A stretch of 64,000 nucleotides of DNA from Coix lacryma-jobi var. lacryma-jobi (taxonomy: Eukaryota; Streptophyta; Magnoliopsida; Poales; Poaceae), in the NCBI GenBank assembly GCA_009763385.1, contig CM019830.1:94118649-94182648 (forward strand). The letters are read 5' to 3'. The notes under the pieces are model-generated. The model made no database searches, was not told the DNA's origin, and was given only the letters and a program-made list of their open reading frames with translations. The position numbers and the translations under genes are program-made. Positions 1 through 9,649 of this stretch are shown here, in pieces. The first letter of the stretch is position 1. Each line of letters begins with the position of its first letter.

Positions 1-1250
1 CAGAGACGTGAACCATGAGAAAGTTGGTCCTGTTAATGACAACGGGAAGTACCGAATCCTCCAGGCTTCATCTGCAGATGCCTCTCCAAGCTGCATCAAG
101 TAACGGCTGATATGTTCTACAGTACTGGTGTCGTCTTGGCCCGAAAACTTGGCAAGATCAGTGCGAGGCTTTACCCTTGGAGGAAGTGCTACTCGGTTGT
201 ACCACTCTGGGTAAGGAGACTTGTAAGCGTAAGATTGATTCTTTGGCTTCAGGCCGAATTGATTTTGCATCATGTCGGCCATCCTATGCATGATGAGGTC
301 GATACTCGAATCTGGAGCTGCTTGTGCTTGCCCCCAGGGAATGCCCCTGTTGAATTTTTATAACCCGGATTCGGGAAAGCATCAATTGCACTGTAATCAA
401 TGAACTCCTGATATCCACCTCCATACATATTCTTCTGCAACCTATTTGTTGCTGGAGATACTCTGAAAGCAGATGGTGGAACATTTCCTGTTGTGCCGAA
501 TGCAAGTTGGCCTTGAGTCGTGGGAGGCTGCTGCGCTTGGTGAATGACCATCCCATCTCTGCTCGAACCAACTCCGCTGTCTTCAGCAATTCTCCTCTAG
601 GGTTGAGGCACGGGGAATAACAGTGGTCCCTGCATCGGACCAGCGGCTTCCTCAAAACATTTATCAACTGCCGTGCCGAAGATACCAACCATGATGGCAC
701 GAAAAGTATTCAAGAAAGCTGATTGATGATTGGTCATGGCCTGTGACATCGCCTTATACACCAATTCGGTCATTTTTTGAACATCTTCCTCATCAGTGCT
801 ATCAGATTCGTGAGGAAAAAGACCTCTTGGGAGTGGTTGCTTCTGAAAAACCTTGTTGCTCTTGTTCTTCGAGAAGGACATCAAGCAGTTGCGTTGAAAC
901 TCATCACAAGCTTGTTGTACGAAATGTTTTGAGTCTAGTGGCAACTCATCCATGGTCACTTCTAGAATTTGAGTGTCGTTGATCTCAGGCATCTTGAAAT
1001 AGAGGGTCCCACCGGGCATGCCAAAAAGTGTGTTGGCGCAAAATGTGGTACACCGCGCCTCACACACAGCAAGCCAGAAAAAGCGTGGCTTCAATCGGGT
1101 GCCCGGACGGTTTGAAATCCGGAGACGTGCCAGTCGGTTTGACCTGAAAGCCAACAAGGGAATAAACTGTGAGAATAAAACTGGAACATGCCGGATGAGA
1201 CCAGACAGTTCCATATTTACGGCCCTGAAGCCACTCACAACAGCATACAT
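1..1250 (-). pseudogene. gag: gag of the minus-strand gypsy element, broken and incomplete
   Basis: Minus-strand coding sequence opens at 1250, with an internal Met at 1019 before PEINDTQI that is the more likely start. A frame runs to an in-frame TAG at 597-599 and continues past it in the same phase to a TGA at 270-272. Around 320-350, at a short G run, the authentic reading moves to another frame, which reads through MADMMQNQFGLKPK and then the capsid core with YPEWYNRVALPPR, DLAKFSGQDD, EHISRYLMQLGEAS and FPLSLTGPTFSWFTSL to the window edge. That core is the Retrotrans_gag pattern of plant Ty3/gypsy elements: the structural protein that assembles the particle around the RNA. One stop plus one frameshift make this copy non-functional. 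The lineage cannot be fixed without pol. Confidence 0.7.
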
Positions 1251-2179
1251 CTATAGAAGTTGTCTGCCGAACATGTTTATAGAATCATTCGGCAAATATA
1301 AAAAGAAAGCATTGTAAACACGTTGATTGCGCAATACACATGTAGGAAAGGACATGCTTGAATAAATGAGAATTACTCAGACATCATCAAGACATGAAGA
1401 ATTATAAACAGGTAACTTGTGAATATAAGTCTATTCAAACAACACATGCATAGGTTAATCCAACTAGTCTGCCACACGTCTAATCTTCATAAACCCATCA
1501 AGCATAAACCCACGCGAGGCTAATACTCGCTACAAGTCTACGCCACTTCCTACGATCAGATCAATCCACAGCATGATACAATCTAATAATAAGAAGCTAA
1601 AAGCATGTATATATCTGAACAGATCTATAAACACTCATTACTCGTGCAAGCTTAACCAAGCTCGGCGAACTAGCCGAGTTGGGGTCCGTGAAGAAGGAAC
1701 ATACAAACAAGCATGGTTAAACCAATCTAAAACCTGCATCTGCCGCACGATACCTAATTTTATCAAAGCTCAAACGTGATTGACATGCATGAACCCACAA
1801 CATGTAGCAACCTAGATTGGAAATTGATTCGGCCATCATGATCATGCAATTACTGGAACACAAGTAAACTTGTAAAGCAAGGCCGAATAAAGATCAATCT
1901 AAATTGGGCAAAAGAGTGTTACAAAATTAATTAAAACATGCAACACATGATAACTTAATGAATCTATTAGATCTTGCCAAATCTAATAGAGCTGATAACT
2001 ATCTCGCTTTTGCTAAACATATACATAAACACCTGCCGCACGGTATCTACCCATAAGCAAAGCATAAGCAAAGACTTCTTGATCGCTAATAAGGGTCCGC
2101 CGCATGACCATTGAAAACAAACAAGACTACTTGCATCACATCTAAATCCACCGCATGATACTAGACATGATAACAAGGT
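1020..2179 (-). other. Untranslated leader of the minus-strand gypsy element
   Basis: This AT-rich stretch between the LTR and gag has no convincing coding frame. A loose motif, GTATCATGCGG or GTATCGTGCGGCAG on the minus strand, recurs near 1570, 1742, 2035, 2100 and 2152. The copies are irregularly spaced and diverged; their meaning is unknown. Confidence 0.4.
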
Positions 2180-2700
2180 TGTTGGGACTTACGGAGGTCG
2201 ACAGATCGATGATTCCTCTCGAAGAACTCGACGACACGACTAAGGACTCGAAGGTGGCACGGGGCCAGTTTGTATTGATATGGTTGTGAACGGTTTTTTA
2301 CAATGGCCGTGGGCTTATATGTATACCCTAGACAAAATACGAGTCCAAGACGATTACAATTTACATAATGAAATTTGGAAAGATACAAGTCCTATTCCTA
2401 TTCTTCTCGGTACCCTCCATTGTCACGTGTGCTAGCCGGCTTGACTTGCCATATCTGTTTCCCGGATGGAGCCATCACCTTGCAAAACAGCCGACCGCAC
2501 AGACACTTGCCGAAACTCCGAAGGCTAACCGTTCACCTGGTTGTTCACCGAATTCCTTTCTCACTGTTGGCTGGGTCCGCTTGTCATTTTCTTGATCTGC
2601 CTGATTAACCGATCTCCCCTGATTTTGTCAATTCTCCAAATCGCAGCCATCTTCAGTAAAATTCGGCCTAACTCTTTCTTAGTCCAAATTTTGGCCTACA
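2180..2700 (-). repeat. 5' LTR of the minus-strand gypsy element (inner boundary approximate)
   Basis: The outer edge is the TG dinucleotide at 2700. A TATA-like stretch (TATACATATAAG on the minus strand, about 2315-2327) fits a U3/R boundary about 375 bp in. A candidate LTR end is CCCAACA at about 2180. No convincing primer-binding site follows it, so the inner edge could be off by tens of bases. Confidence 0.5.
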
Positions 2701-3097
2701 CTCGGATTTTGAGAAGTTTTGTAACTCTTTGGGTCTAGAGCATCAGTTTTCTTCCCCCTACACACCACCACAAAATGGTGTTGTAGAGAGGAAAAATCGG
2801 ACCCTTGTAGAGATGGCCAGGACGATGCTCGATGAGCATAGGACTCCTATGCAGTATTGGGCCGAAGCTATGAACACTGCATGCTATATTTCCAATCGCA
2901 TTTTTCTCCGTGTGTTCTTGAAGAAAACTTCTTATGAGTTGCGATTTGGGAAGCAACCCAAAGTGAGTTATTTTAGAGTTTTTGGTTGCCACTGTTTTAT
3001 ACTCAAGAAAGGCAACTTGGACAAGTTTGAGTCTCGTTCTTCTGATGGTGTATTTTTGGGTTATGGTAATCATACTCGTGCATATCGTGTACTTAAC
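2701..3097 (+). pseudogene. pol: SV1 pol fragment: integrase catalytic core, C-terminal half
   Basis: The frame 2729-3097 encodes the end of the copia integrase core: HQFSSPYTPPQNGVVERKN carries the catalytic Glu of the D-D-35-E triad (NGVVE), followed by the ARTMLDEH, YWAEAMNTACYISNR and VFGCHCFILKK blocks typical of copia integrases. The two Asp residues lay upstream and were separated by the gypsy insertion ending at 2700. The right edge is cut inside the codons for YRVLN by the LARD insertion at 3098. No stop occurs within the fragment itself. Confidence 0.88.
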
Positions 3098-3584
3098 TGT
3101 GGGGATATTACCTCCGTATACCTCCATGGACCTACATGGGCCCTTCGTCAAGGACAGCCCAGCTCACGAGGCCTTACAACACGCGACTAGCTCGTCGTGC
3201 TCGTCAAGGACTCTCTAGAAGCCTTGCCTGCCAAGGAAGATCCTAGAGTTAGATCCGGATTCCTTGCCTTAAGGAACCGTTTGTAATCTGATAAGTACTC
3301 GACAACTGTAACCCTGCTCCCCGGCTATATAAGGTGAGCAGGGACCCCCTCTAATCTGATCTCGATCACAACTCTGATCCCATCGGATCAGCCAATCAGC
3401 AATACAATCCAGCCACCAGAACACAGGACGTAGGGTATTACGGCGACTTGCCGGCCCGAACCTGTCTAAATCGTCGTCTCTCATCCCTGTGTCCACGCTT
3501 TGCAGACGTCTCGCACGCCTCCACCGCTTAATCTACTACCTTTGGCATACCCCTCGGTAGACTGCCGACCATATTTCGTCGACA
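3098..3584 (+). repeat. Left (5') LTR of the LARD
   Basis: 487 bp, TGTGGGG to CGACA. A TATA element (CTATATAAGG) lies about 230 bp in, near 3324-3333, followed by the CCCCCTCTAATCTGATCTCGATC region that should hold the transcription start. It aligns base for base in length with the LTR at 21604. Confidence 0.9.
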
Positions 3585-3606
3585 GTTGGCGCGCCAGGTA
3601 GGTGGT
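3585..3606 (+). other. Primer-binding-site region of the LARD
   Basis: Directly after the LTR comes GTTGGCGCGCCAGGTAGGTG. A GGCGCGCCAGGTAGG block at this place is common in grass gypsy and LARD elements. The tRNA it pairs with was not determined here. Confidence 0.6.
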
Positions 3607-3889
3607 GTGTGCTACGACATCATGATCTGTCAAGCGGTCATCTTCCTCGACTCCATGATCCTCCCGAGCCTGGCGTCTCCTTCCAGATCGGATCTATCAT
3701 TTGGACCATCGGCGACGCCGTCTTCGCTCTGGAGATCGTGGAACCCGCGCAACTTCGTGCGTCGGATGCCTCGTCATCCACACATCGCGTCATCGCGCCG
3801 ACGCCATGTGCGCCAAGATCCATTCGCTGCGACGACATCGATCGGGCCAACAAGAGGATCACCGACTGCATCAACGTCGTTGACTGGGC
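3607..3889 (+). other. LARD internal unique segment
   Basis: Low-repeat sequence between the PBS and the repeat field. Long open frames exist in several phases but show no conserved motif; they continue into the low-complexity repeats and are not credible genes. Confidence 0.4.
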
Positions 3890-4792
3890 TCGCCGCCTTT
3901 GCTCGTCGCCACCTTCGCTCGTCGTCGACTAGGATCATCGCTGCCTTCATCGCTGTCGTCGCTCGACGTCGACTAGGATCGTCCCCGCCTTCGTCGTCGC
4001 TCGACGTCAGCCAGGATCATCGCCGCCTTCTTCGTCGCTGCCGTCGTTCATCGTCGACCAGGATCGTTATCGACCAGGTTCGTCGCCTTCGCCCGTCACC
4101 GTTGTCGCTCATCATCGACCAGGATCTTCGCCGCCTTCGTCGCTGCCGTCGCTCGTCATCGACCAGGCTCGTCGCCTTCACCGCCTTCATCGCCGTCGTG
4201 GCTCGTCGTCAACCACGATCGTCGCCGCCTTCGTCGCTGTCGTCGCTCGTCGTCGACCAGGATCGTCGCCGCCTTTGTCATCACCTCGCCCGTCCCTGCC
4301 GTCACTCGTCGTCAACCAGGATCGTCGCCGCCTTCTTCGTCGCCTTCATCACCTTCGTCGCCGTCGTCGCTCATCGTCGACCAGGATCGTCGCCGCCTTC
4401 TTCATCGCCTTCGTCGCCGTCGTCGCTCATCGTCGACCAGGATCATCGTCACCTCGCCCGTCGCTGCCGTCATTCGTCGTCAACCAGGATCATCGCCGCC
4501 TTCTTCGTCGCCTTCGTCGCTGCGGTCACTCGTCGTCGGCCAGGATCGTCGCCGCCTTCTTCATTGCCTTCGTCGCTGTCGTCGCTCGTCGTCAGCCAGG
4601 ATCATCGCTGCTTTCGTCGCTGCCTTCTTCGTCGCTGTCGTCGCTCGTCGTCGACCAGGATCGTCGTCGCCTTCATCGTCGCCTTTGTCGCTGCCGTCGC
4701 TCGTCATCGACCAGGCTCGTCGCCTTCGCTCATCGCTGCCGTCACTCGTCATCGACCAGGATCGTCGCCGCCTTCTTCGTCGCCTTCGTCGC
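3890..4792 (+). repeat. CGTCG-rich tandem repeat field of the LARD, left part
   Basis: Imperfect units of about 60 bp built from GTCGTCGACCAGGATCGTCG and CGCCTTCGTCGC blocks; successive GACCAG/AACCAG anchors lie at about 4255, 4314, 4379 and 4435. The field is interrupted at 4793 by the Tat element and resumes at 18432. It lacks TAG/TAA in several frames, which gives long Arg/Ser/Pro-rich open frames without biological meaning. Confidence 0.75.
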
Positions 4793-5529
4793 TGTTGGAA
4801 ACGCACTTGCCCCACCTCCGCACTTGTGCAGGGGGAAGAGCGAAGGCGGCCAAGCGTCGGAAGCGGTAGCGAAGGTAAGGCGGAAGTGGAAGATGCTTAA
4901 TTTCCCAAAAGTCGTCGCCTTACACTGTTCATCCCCTTGGTATTTATAGGGAATGCCAAGGGGCACGGGCCAAATTACAAAAGGGTACAGAAAAGATTCC
5001 TCGCCTCCACGCAGGGAGGAAGGGCAAAAGCGTAAATACACAGCTGAAGCGGAAACCCTAATCGGCCACCCTCCAACGCGCCGCCACCTGGCCCTTGTTC
5101 ACCTTCGGGGAGAGGTGCGGCGGTTCTGACCTTCGACCGCGCTCGCCCTTGGGCCCGCGCTCCTCCGCCATCTGCCGGACCTCCAGCTTTACTTGCCTCC
5201 AAAGGAGAAGACCGAAGGTGTGACCTTCGGCCGTGCTCGCCGGACCTTCGGCTTCGCCTGCCTCCGGGGTAGCGCGCACTCGCCGCTTGCCTGAACCTTC
5301 GCTCCAAGCGAAGGTGGCGTTGTGAGTCAGCGAAGGTTTCCTGCAGTGCGACCGTCGACTTAGACCTGCATGGAAATGCAACAAAGCAACGAGGGTCGAA
5401 CCCGCATCCGGGGGTTAGGGTAACGGTCTCCAATAGGAGAGGGACCTTGCAAAGACACATAGACTGCGCGAGGGTTATTTCGAGCACTAGTTCGAGCGGC
5501 GCTTCTGTCGAGGGTCCTTTCCCCCAATA
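4793..5529 (-). repeat. 3' LTR of the Tat element (left on the plus strand)
   Basis: 737 bp. Plus strand starts TGTTGGAAACGC and ends CCCAATA, where the expected CAACA has one C-to-T change. A minus-strand TATAAATA box lies at 4941-4948, centred in a dyad CCCCTTGG/CCAAGGGG. Nine copies of CGAAGGT or its complement occur in this LTR. Confidence 0.93.
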
Positions 5530-5546
5530 GTAGCCCCTCGTTGTCT
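5530..5546 (-). other. Polypurine tract of the Tat element
   Basis: On the minus strand ACAACGAGGGGCTAC abuts the 3' LTR start. This purine-rich block is where plus-strand DNA synthesis should be primed and fixes the element orientation as minus. Confidence 0.75.
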
Positions 5547-5747
5547 TGGATGTAAAAACCTGTGTTTAGGCCCAAGCAGCGCCTTTCAAAGGGGACAACA
5601 AACGGGACCCTCGGCAGCGACACCCGCGACTGCTTTGGGCTGGGCCGTTGTAATGTTGTTTGTACTGTTGGAGCCTATTTTGTTTTTTGCGCCGCGTTTT
5701 TCGGTTGTCGAGCTGATTTCGTTGGGTGAGGGGCTCGTCTCCCCGCC

Positions 5748-5755
5748 TATAAATA
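5748..5755 (+). promoter_or_regulatory. TATA box of the antisense gene
   Basis: TATAAATA preceded by CCCCGCC and followed by GAGAGGG. A start about 30 bp downstream gives a 5' UTR of roughly 145 bp before the ATG at 5924. It lies inside the element, about 220 bp from the 3' LTR, on the strand opposite to gag-pol, so it is a promoter separate from the LTR. The UTR contains two copies of GCGAAGGT (5825, 5887). Confidence 0.65.
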
Positions 5756-8450
5756 GAGAGGGTGGGTGAAGAGTTTTGATTGTGTCCTCTGCTATAGCCG
5801 TCCTGCTGTTGCGATTTGCTTGTAGCGAAGGTTTGTTTTAGCTTGCGTGCGAGGGTTTGGACGGGCATTGGCGAACATACTTGTGTGCGAAGGTTTGTTT
5901 GATAGTTTTTGGTAGTTGAAGAGATGGCCCGATTGAAGCAGACTGCTCGGGCTGGTCCTCCCGCCGTCGCGGATGATGGGGTTACCTTCGAGTTTGGTCT
6001 TAGCCGGGTTTGCGCCAGTGAGATTGCATCTTATGTGAGGTGGGGCTGGATTGAGGAAGGCAAGGCGAGGACCAGTAGTGGGGAGACCGTTCCGAAGCCA
6101 GAGGCGGATGAGGTTGTGGTCTTTGAAGAATTTTTTTCGGCTGGCCTTCGCTTTCCGGTGATTTCCTTTGTGACCTCCGTTCTTCGAAGGTTCAACCTGA
6201 AATTTCATCAGTTGATGCCTTCTTGTTTTACGAAGATGTCAGTGTACGTGTGGGCATGCCGTTCTCAGGGCATGGCTCCACACGTCGAGGGTTTTATATG
6301 CACTCATCGTGTGCACATGCAGCCCCGCAAGATGGATTGTGGCGAAGGTAACACTCGTCTTGGACAGTTTGCTGTGTACACATTCTGCTATCGCGCTGGG
6401 TCGGAGGTGCCGGTGCAGGCCCAGAAGAATAAGTGGAGCAGCGGATGGCAAGAATCTTGGTTTTACTACAAGCTTAGTGGCGACGTCGAGCTTTGCGGCG
6501 AGCTTCCGCTTCTCGGAGATGTCGGCGCCGAGGCCAAGATGAGCGCCGAGGCTCCTGCTGCGGTTGATTGCTTGAGGGTTGTGGCGCGCTCTCAGTGCGC
6601 CCGCGACTTGGTCGACGAATATTGTTGTGCGAAGGTGTGGCCCCTTAGCCAAAGGCAAAAATGGTTTGGAGTCGCGGAGGACCCCAAGTATGAGGCTAAG
6701 GGTTTGAAGAAACTGATAGTTGATTTGAACAAGGTTTGGGAAAAAGTTCTTGCAAAGTTTCCGAGGCGCGAGGATGGGAACGAAGCTGTTTACAAGCGGG
6801 TTCAGCAGTGGGCTGAAGAGCTTGTTGGGAAATTATCCATATTGGAGGTGAAGGCTATCCACAGCTCGGTGGGTAGCGGAGGTCGAGTGAACAGGATGTT
6901 CGACATTCTTGGGATCCGGTACAAGGACTGGCCCGCCCCTTCGAGCGATGACGCGCCGAAGAAAAGGAAACGTGCCGCCACCGAGGGGGGGGGGGGGGGG
7001 AGTTTGTGTCGCGGCGGAAGAGAGGTCGTGGCCATGGCCGTGGCGGCGTTGGCGGGCGAGCGAAGGTGCTTGCGACGAAGGTCGCTGCTGGTTTTGGTGT
7101 TGCCGGCACTTCTTCCTCCTTGGCCGTAGCTCCAAGCGGCCGGGGTGCCGTTATAGTTGGGGGCGCGTGCCTCGCGTTGGGGGGATCAGCGCTTTAATTC
7201 AGATGTCGGGCGACGAGGATCGGTTTGATGATGATGGGGTGGGGGAGGAGAAAACTGGAAAGGAGGGGGAGACGGACGAGGGTTCGTCTGAAGAAAGCAG
7301 CGAGAGCTCCAGCGAGGGTCATGACACTGATGAAGATGTGTCTATCGGAGGTGCAGCCCCGCTGAGTGCTGATGCGATGGTTGACCAGAGCGCGGTCGAC
7401 ATCGCACAAGACGTTGAGCCAGGCAGCCCTCGACGAGGGTCGATTTCCAGCTTTGCGGGCTCGCATCTGTGGGTAGAGGGTGTGGAGTTTGGTGGAGAAC
7501 TTGAGTCCGACCGGGTCCGGGGAAAGAGACCGTTTGGCGAGGCGAGTCGGTCGAGCCTTCCGGAGTATGCTAAGAGGCTTGGGATTTCTGATCCGGCGAC
7601 GGAGCTGTTTACTAGTCCGGACCTTCGGGAATGTCACTTGCAGTGCGGCCCGGAGGAAAGGCGTTTTTTAGGCCGAATCTTCGGCCGCATTTGTGTGCCG
7701 GAGGCGGAGGTTCGACTTGCGGACCAGGCGGTTGGTGATACCTTTGCCGACGTGGACGTTAAGCTGGCGGAGCTAATGCTTTTGAACCGTGCGGCAAGGC
7801 GGAAAGTTGGCTCCGACATGGAATTTATGAGAAGCCAGCTTGACGAGCTTGAGAGGGAGGATAGCAGACTTGCGCGAGGCTTGGAGAATAAAGAAATTGA
7901 ACTGAAGAAAGCTTCGGAGGAGGCCGCGAAGGCTCGTGAGGAGGCAGTTGAGCTGGCGAAGCGAAATGCTGATTTGATTGCCGAGGGAAAGGCGAAGGAC
8001 AAGGCGCTGGCCGTTATCGAGGGTCGCTTGGTGGATTTGGGCGAATCCTGGCGGAAAAGTATGGAGAATGTCAAGCGTAAGGTTGATTGCTGTCTGACCG
8101 AGGCTGGAGGCTCTGCCAGAGAGCCGTTGCTTGCAGCTGACGCGGAGGCCTTCGAAGGCTGGCTCGGCAATGAGCTTGATGTGTTTAGCTCGTTAGTTGC
8201 CAATGCGGCCGATTTTGGTGGCTACGCCGGGGCTTTGGCGATGGCGAGCACGCTTCGGCTGGCTGGTTGCGATCACCTTCGCAGAGTCAAGAGGCCGAAC
8301 CATGCCTTTCCGTCGGTGGAAGAGGTTTGCCGCATGAAGGTTGACGATTCTGAAGTTCGGAACTGCGCGATGCGCCTGCTCCGCAAGTTTTGGATCTCTG
8401 GCGGCGGCCGAGCTCTCGCCTTCGAGGAAGCTGCCGAGGCTACGCGTCAG

Positions 8451-8545
8451 GTTTGCATACTTATTCGGACTTCTTGATTTTGTTGACCTGTTTCATAGGG
8501 AGTATTATTGATCTTGGCGAGGTTTGCTTTTTGTTTTGCTTGTAG
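8451..8545 (+). other. Intron 1 of the antisense gene
   Basis: 95 bp, CAG|GTTTGC donor and pyrimidine-rich TTTTGCTTGTAG acceptor. Removing it joins phase-0 codons ...ATRQ and ARQDALPS in an open frame, while reading through gives a stop soon after the donor. Confidence 0.75.
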
Positions 8546-8860
8546 GCTCGACAAGATGCGTTGCCCTCGCCGCCCACGGAAGTTGCAGCGGTCGGTGGCT
8601 CCGAAGCCGCCGCTGAGTTGAATGTTGCGGGGGTTACGCTCGCCGAGATCGAGGCGTTGACTGGGGACGTCCCGAGCATTGAAGAGGTCGTCGTGGAAAA
8701 GACCGCGACGGAAGAGGGGCCTGCTTCGACCGTCGAGGCTGCCGTGGAAAGATCTGTGGCGGAGGAGACGCCTGCTGAAGCCTCGACCGTCGCTGTTGGC
8801 GAAGGTTCAGGGGCTATCGACAGCGGAGCTGCGGGTGGTGCTCATAGGGAAAGTGGTCAG

Positions 8861-8969
8861 GTGTGAACCTCGGGATTGTTGGGGCGAGGGAGGCCTTTTT
8901 GTAGAAATTGTGGTTGTTTGTAAAGACTTGACGAGGCTGAGACATCTCGTATTTTTGTGCAACATGCAG
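8861..8969 (+). other. Intron 2 of the antisense gene
   Basis: 109 bp, CAG|GTGTGAAC donor and TTTTTGTGCAACATGCAG acceptor, both phase 0. Splicing joins RESGQ to VLDGTVLDVFD and bypasses the TGA at 8864-8866. Confidence 0.75.
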
Positions 8970-9528
8970 GTTCTTGACGGAACCGTGCTAGACGTATTCG
9001 ACGTGACTCCGCTGATGTTGAACTACCAAGATGTGTTTATAACTGGTGAATCGTGGGCTCGCGCTAGGTTTAAATATCCTTCGCTTTCCTTTGAACGTTT
9101 TTGGTGGTCGAAGGTGCGGAGGTATGATTTAAAAAATAGTAGGTCGAGTTGATTTTGGCGCGAAGCAGACTATACAGACCGTCAAGCCGATCGTTATTTG
9201 TTTGGATCTTCTTCGACCTCGCAAGCTGGCGGTGATGATGATATTGACGAGAACGCGGCTTTAGAATACTTGTTTGGGCAAAGAGAGCTTGAAATTGGTT
9301 CGGATGGCGCGAAGCTGACCGTCAAGGAAGAACCTTCGGAGGTTAGTGAGACGGGGCATAGATACATGTATAGGGCGAGGGTTTTACCCGGGGAGCTGCC
9401 AATTGTCCCTGCAGCTCCTTTGTTGTGGGGACCCCTGGTTCCGGTGGAGGGGGGGGGGGGGGTTTGAGGAGGAGGCCGAAGGTTTCGGTGATTTGATGTT
9501 GATTGAGGGGAGCGATGGTTCCTTGTAA

Positions 9529-9649
9529 AGAATTTTTTATTTTTCGGATATGTTTGTTGTTGTGTCGTTACTTTGTAATAGCATGGGAAAGATGTTTGGG
9601 TTGTCTGCCCTGTTTGCTGCGCTATTTAACGTTTCTTATATTGTTTAAC
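9529..9649 (+). other. 3' flank of the antisense gene
   Basis: T-rich, GT-rich sequence after the stop, likely 3' UTR. No clear AATAAA; plant poly(A) signals are loose, so none is called. Confidence 0.35.

Larger units (their letters stand above)
1..2700 (-). mobile_element. 5' part of a minus-strand LTR retrotransposon (Ty3/gypsy type), cut by the window start
   Basis: The right end is exact: the minus strand starts TGTAGGCCAAAATTT at 2700, and at 2701 the sequence switches abruptly to Sirevirus integrase that matches the uninterrupted copy at about 33608. The first five bases after the junction (2701-2705, CTCGG) are the expected TSD; its partner lies outside the window. Read on the minus strand the order is LTR, untranslated leader, then gag running off the window at base 1. 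PBS and pol are not recognised here. The element lies inside Sirevirus SV1 and is therefore younger than it. Confidence 0.8.
5924..9528 (+). pseudogene. Antisense gene of the Tat element: nuclear-type protein with H3-tail-like N-terminus and gypsy-type transposon domain
   Basis: Start at 5924 (GAGATGGCC, strong plant context); upstream in frame there is only non-ATG sequence. The N-terminus MARLKQTARAG matches histone H3 (ARTKQTAR) at seven of eight residues after Met. Residues about 20-170 (VTFEFGLSR, FFSAGLRFP, LRRFNLKFHQLMPSCF) match the plant 'putative gypsy type transposon' family (Pfam Transposase_28, from memory). PKKRKR at residues 345-350 is NLS-like. Past a 16-G run (6985-7000) come a basic Gly/Arg patch, an acidic Ser/Glu stretch (about 7213-7350), a coiled coil (about 7796-8050) and a C-terminal part spread over two further exons. 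Breaks: frame shifts at the G run, near 7190 and at a 14-G run (9449-9462), and an in-frame TGA at 9150-9152. The G-run shifts could be sequencing errors. Function unknown; nuclear chromatin or regulatory role inferred. Confidence 0.75.

Noticed and set aside
1570..2160. Recurring GTATCATGCGG-like blocks as a tandem repeat or PBS
   Set aside because: Only five diverged, unevenly spaced copies; none sits at a convincing LTR edge.
3586..4869. 427-codon open frame rich in Arg, Ser and Pro, and similar frames at 4275-4949, 19640-20932 and 20152-20868
   Set aside because: They follow CGTCG-rich tandem repeats in which stop codons are rare in all phases; several overlapping phases are open at once and no domain is recognisable.
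6239..8203. Several minus-strand open frames opposite the antisense gene
   Set aside because: They are shadows of a GC-rich coding strand and lack motifs, while the plus-strand frame has domain matches and consistent splice sites.
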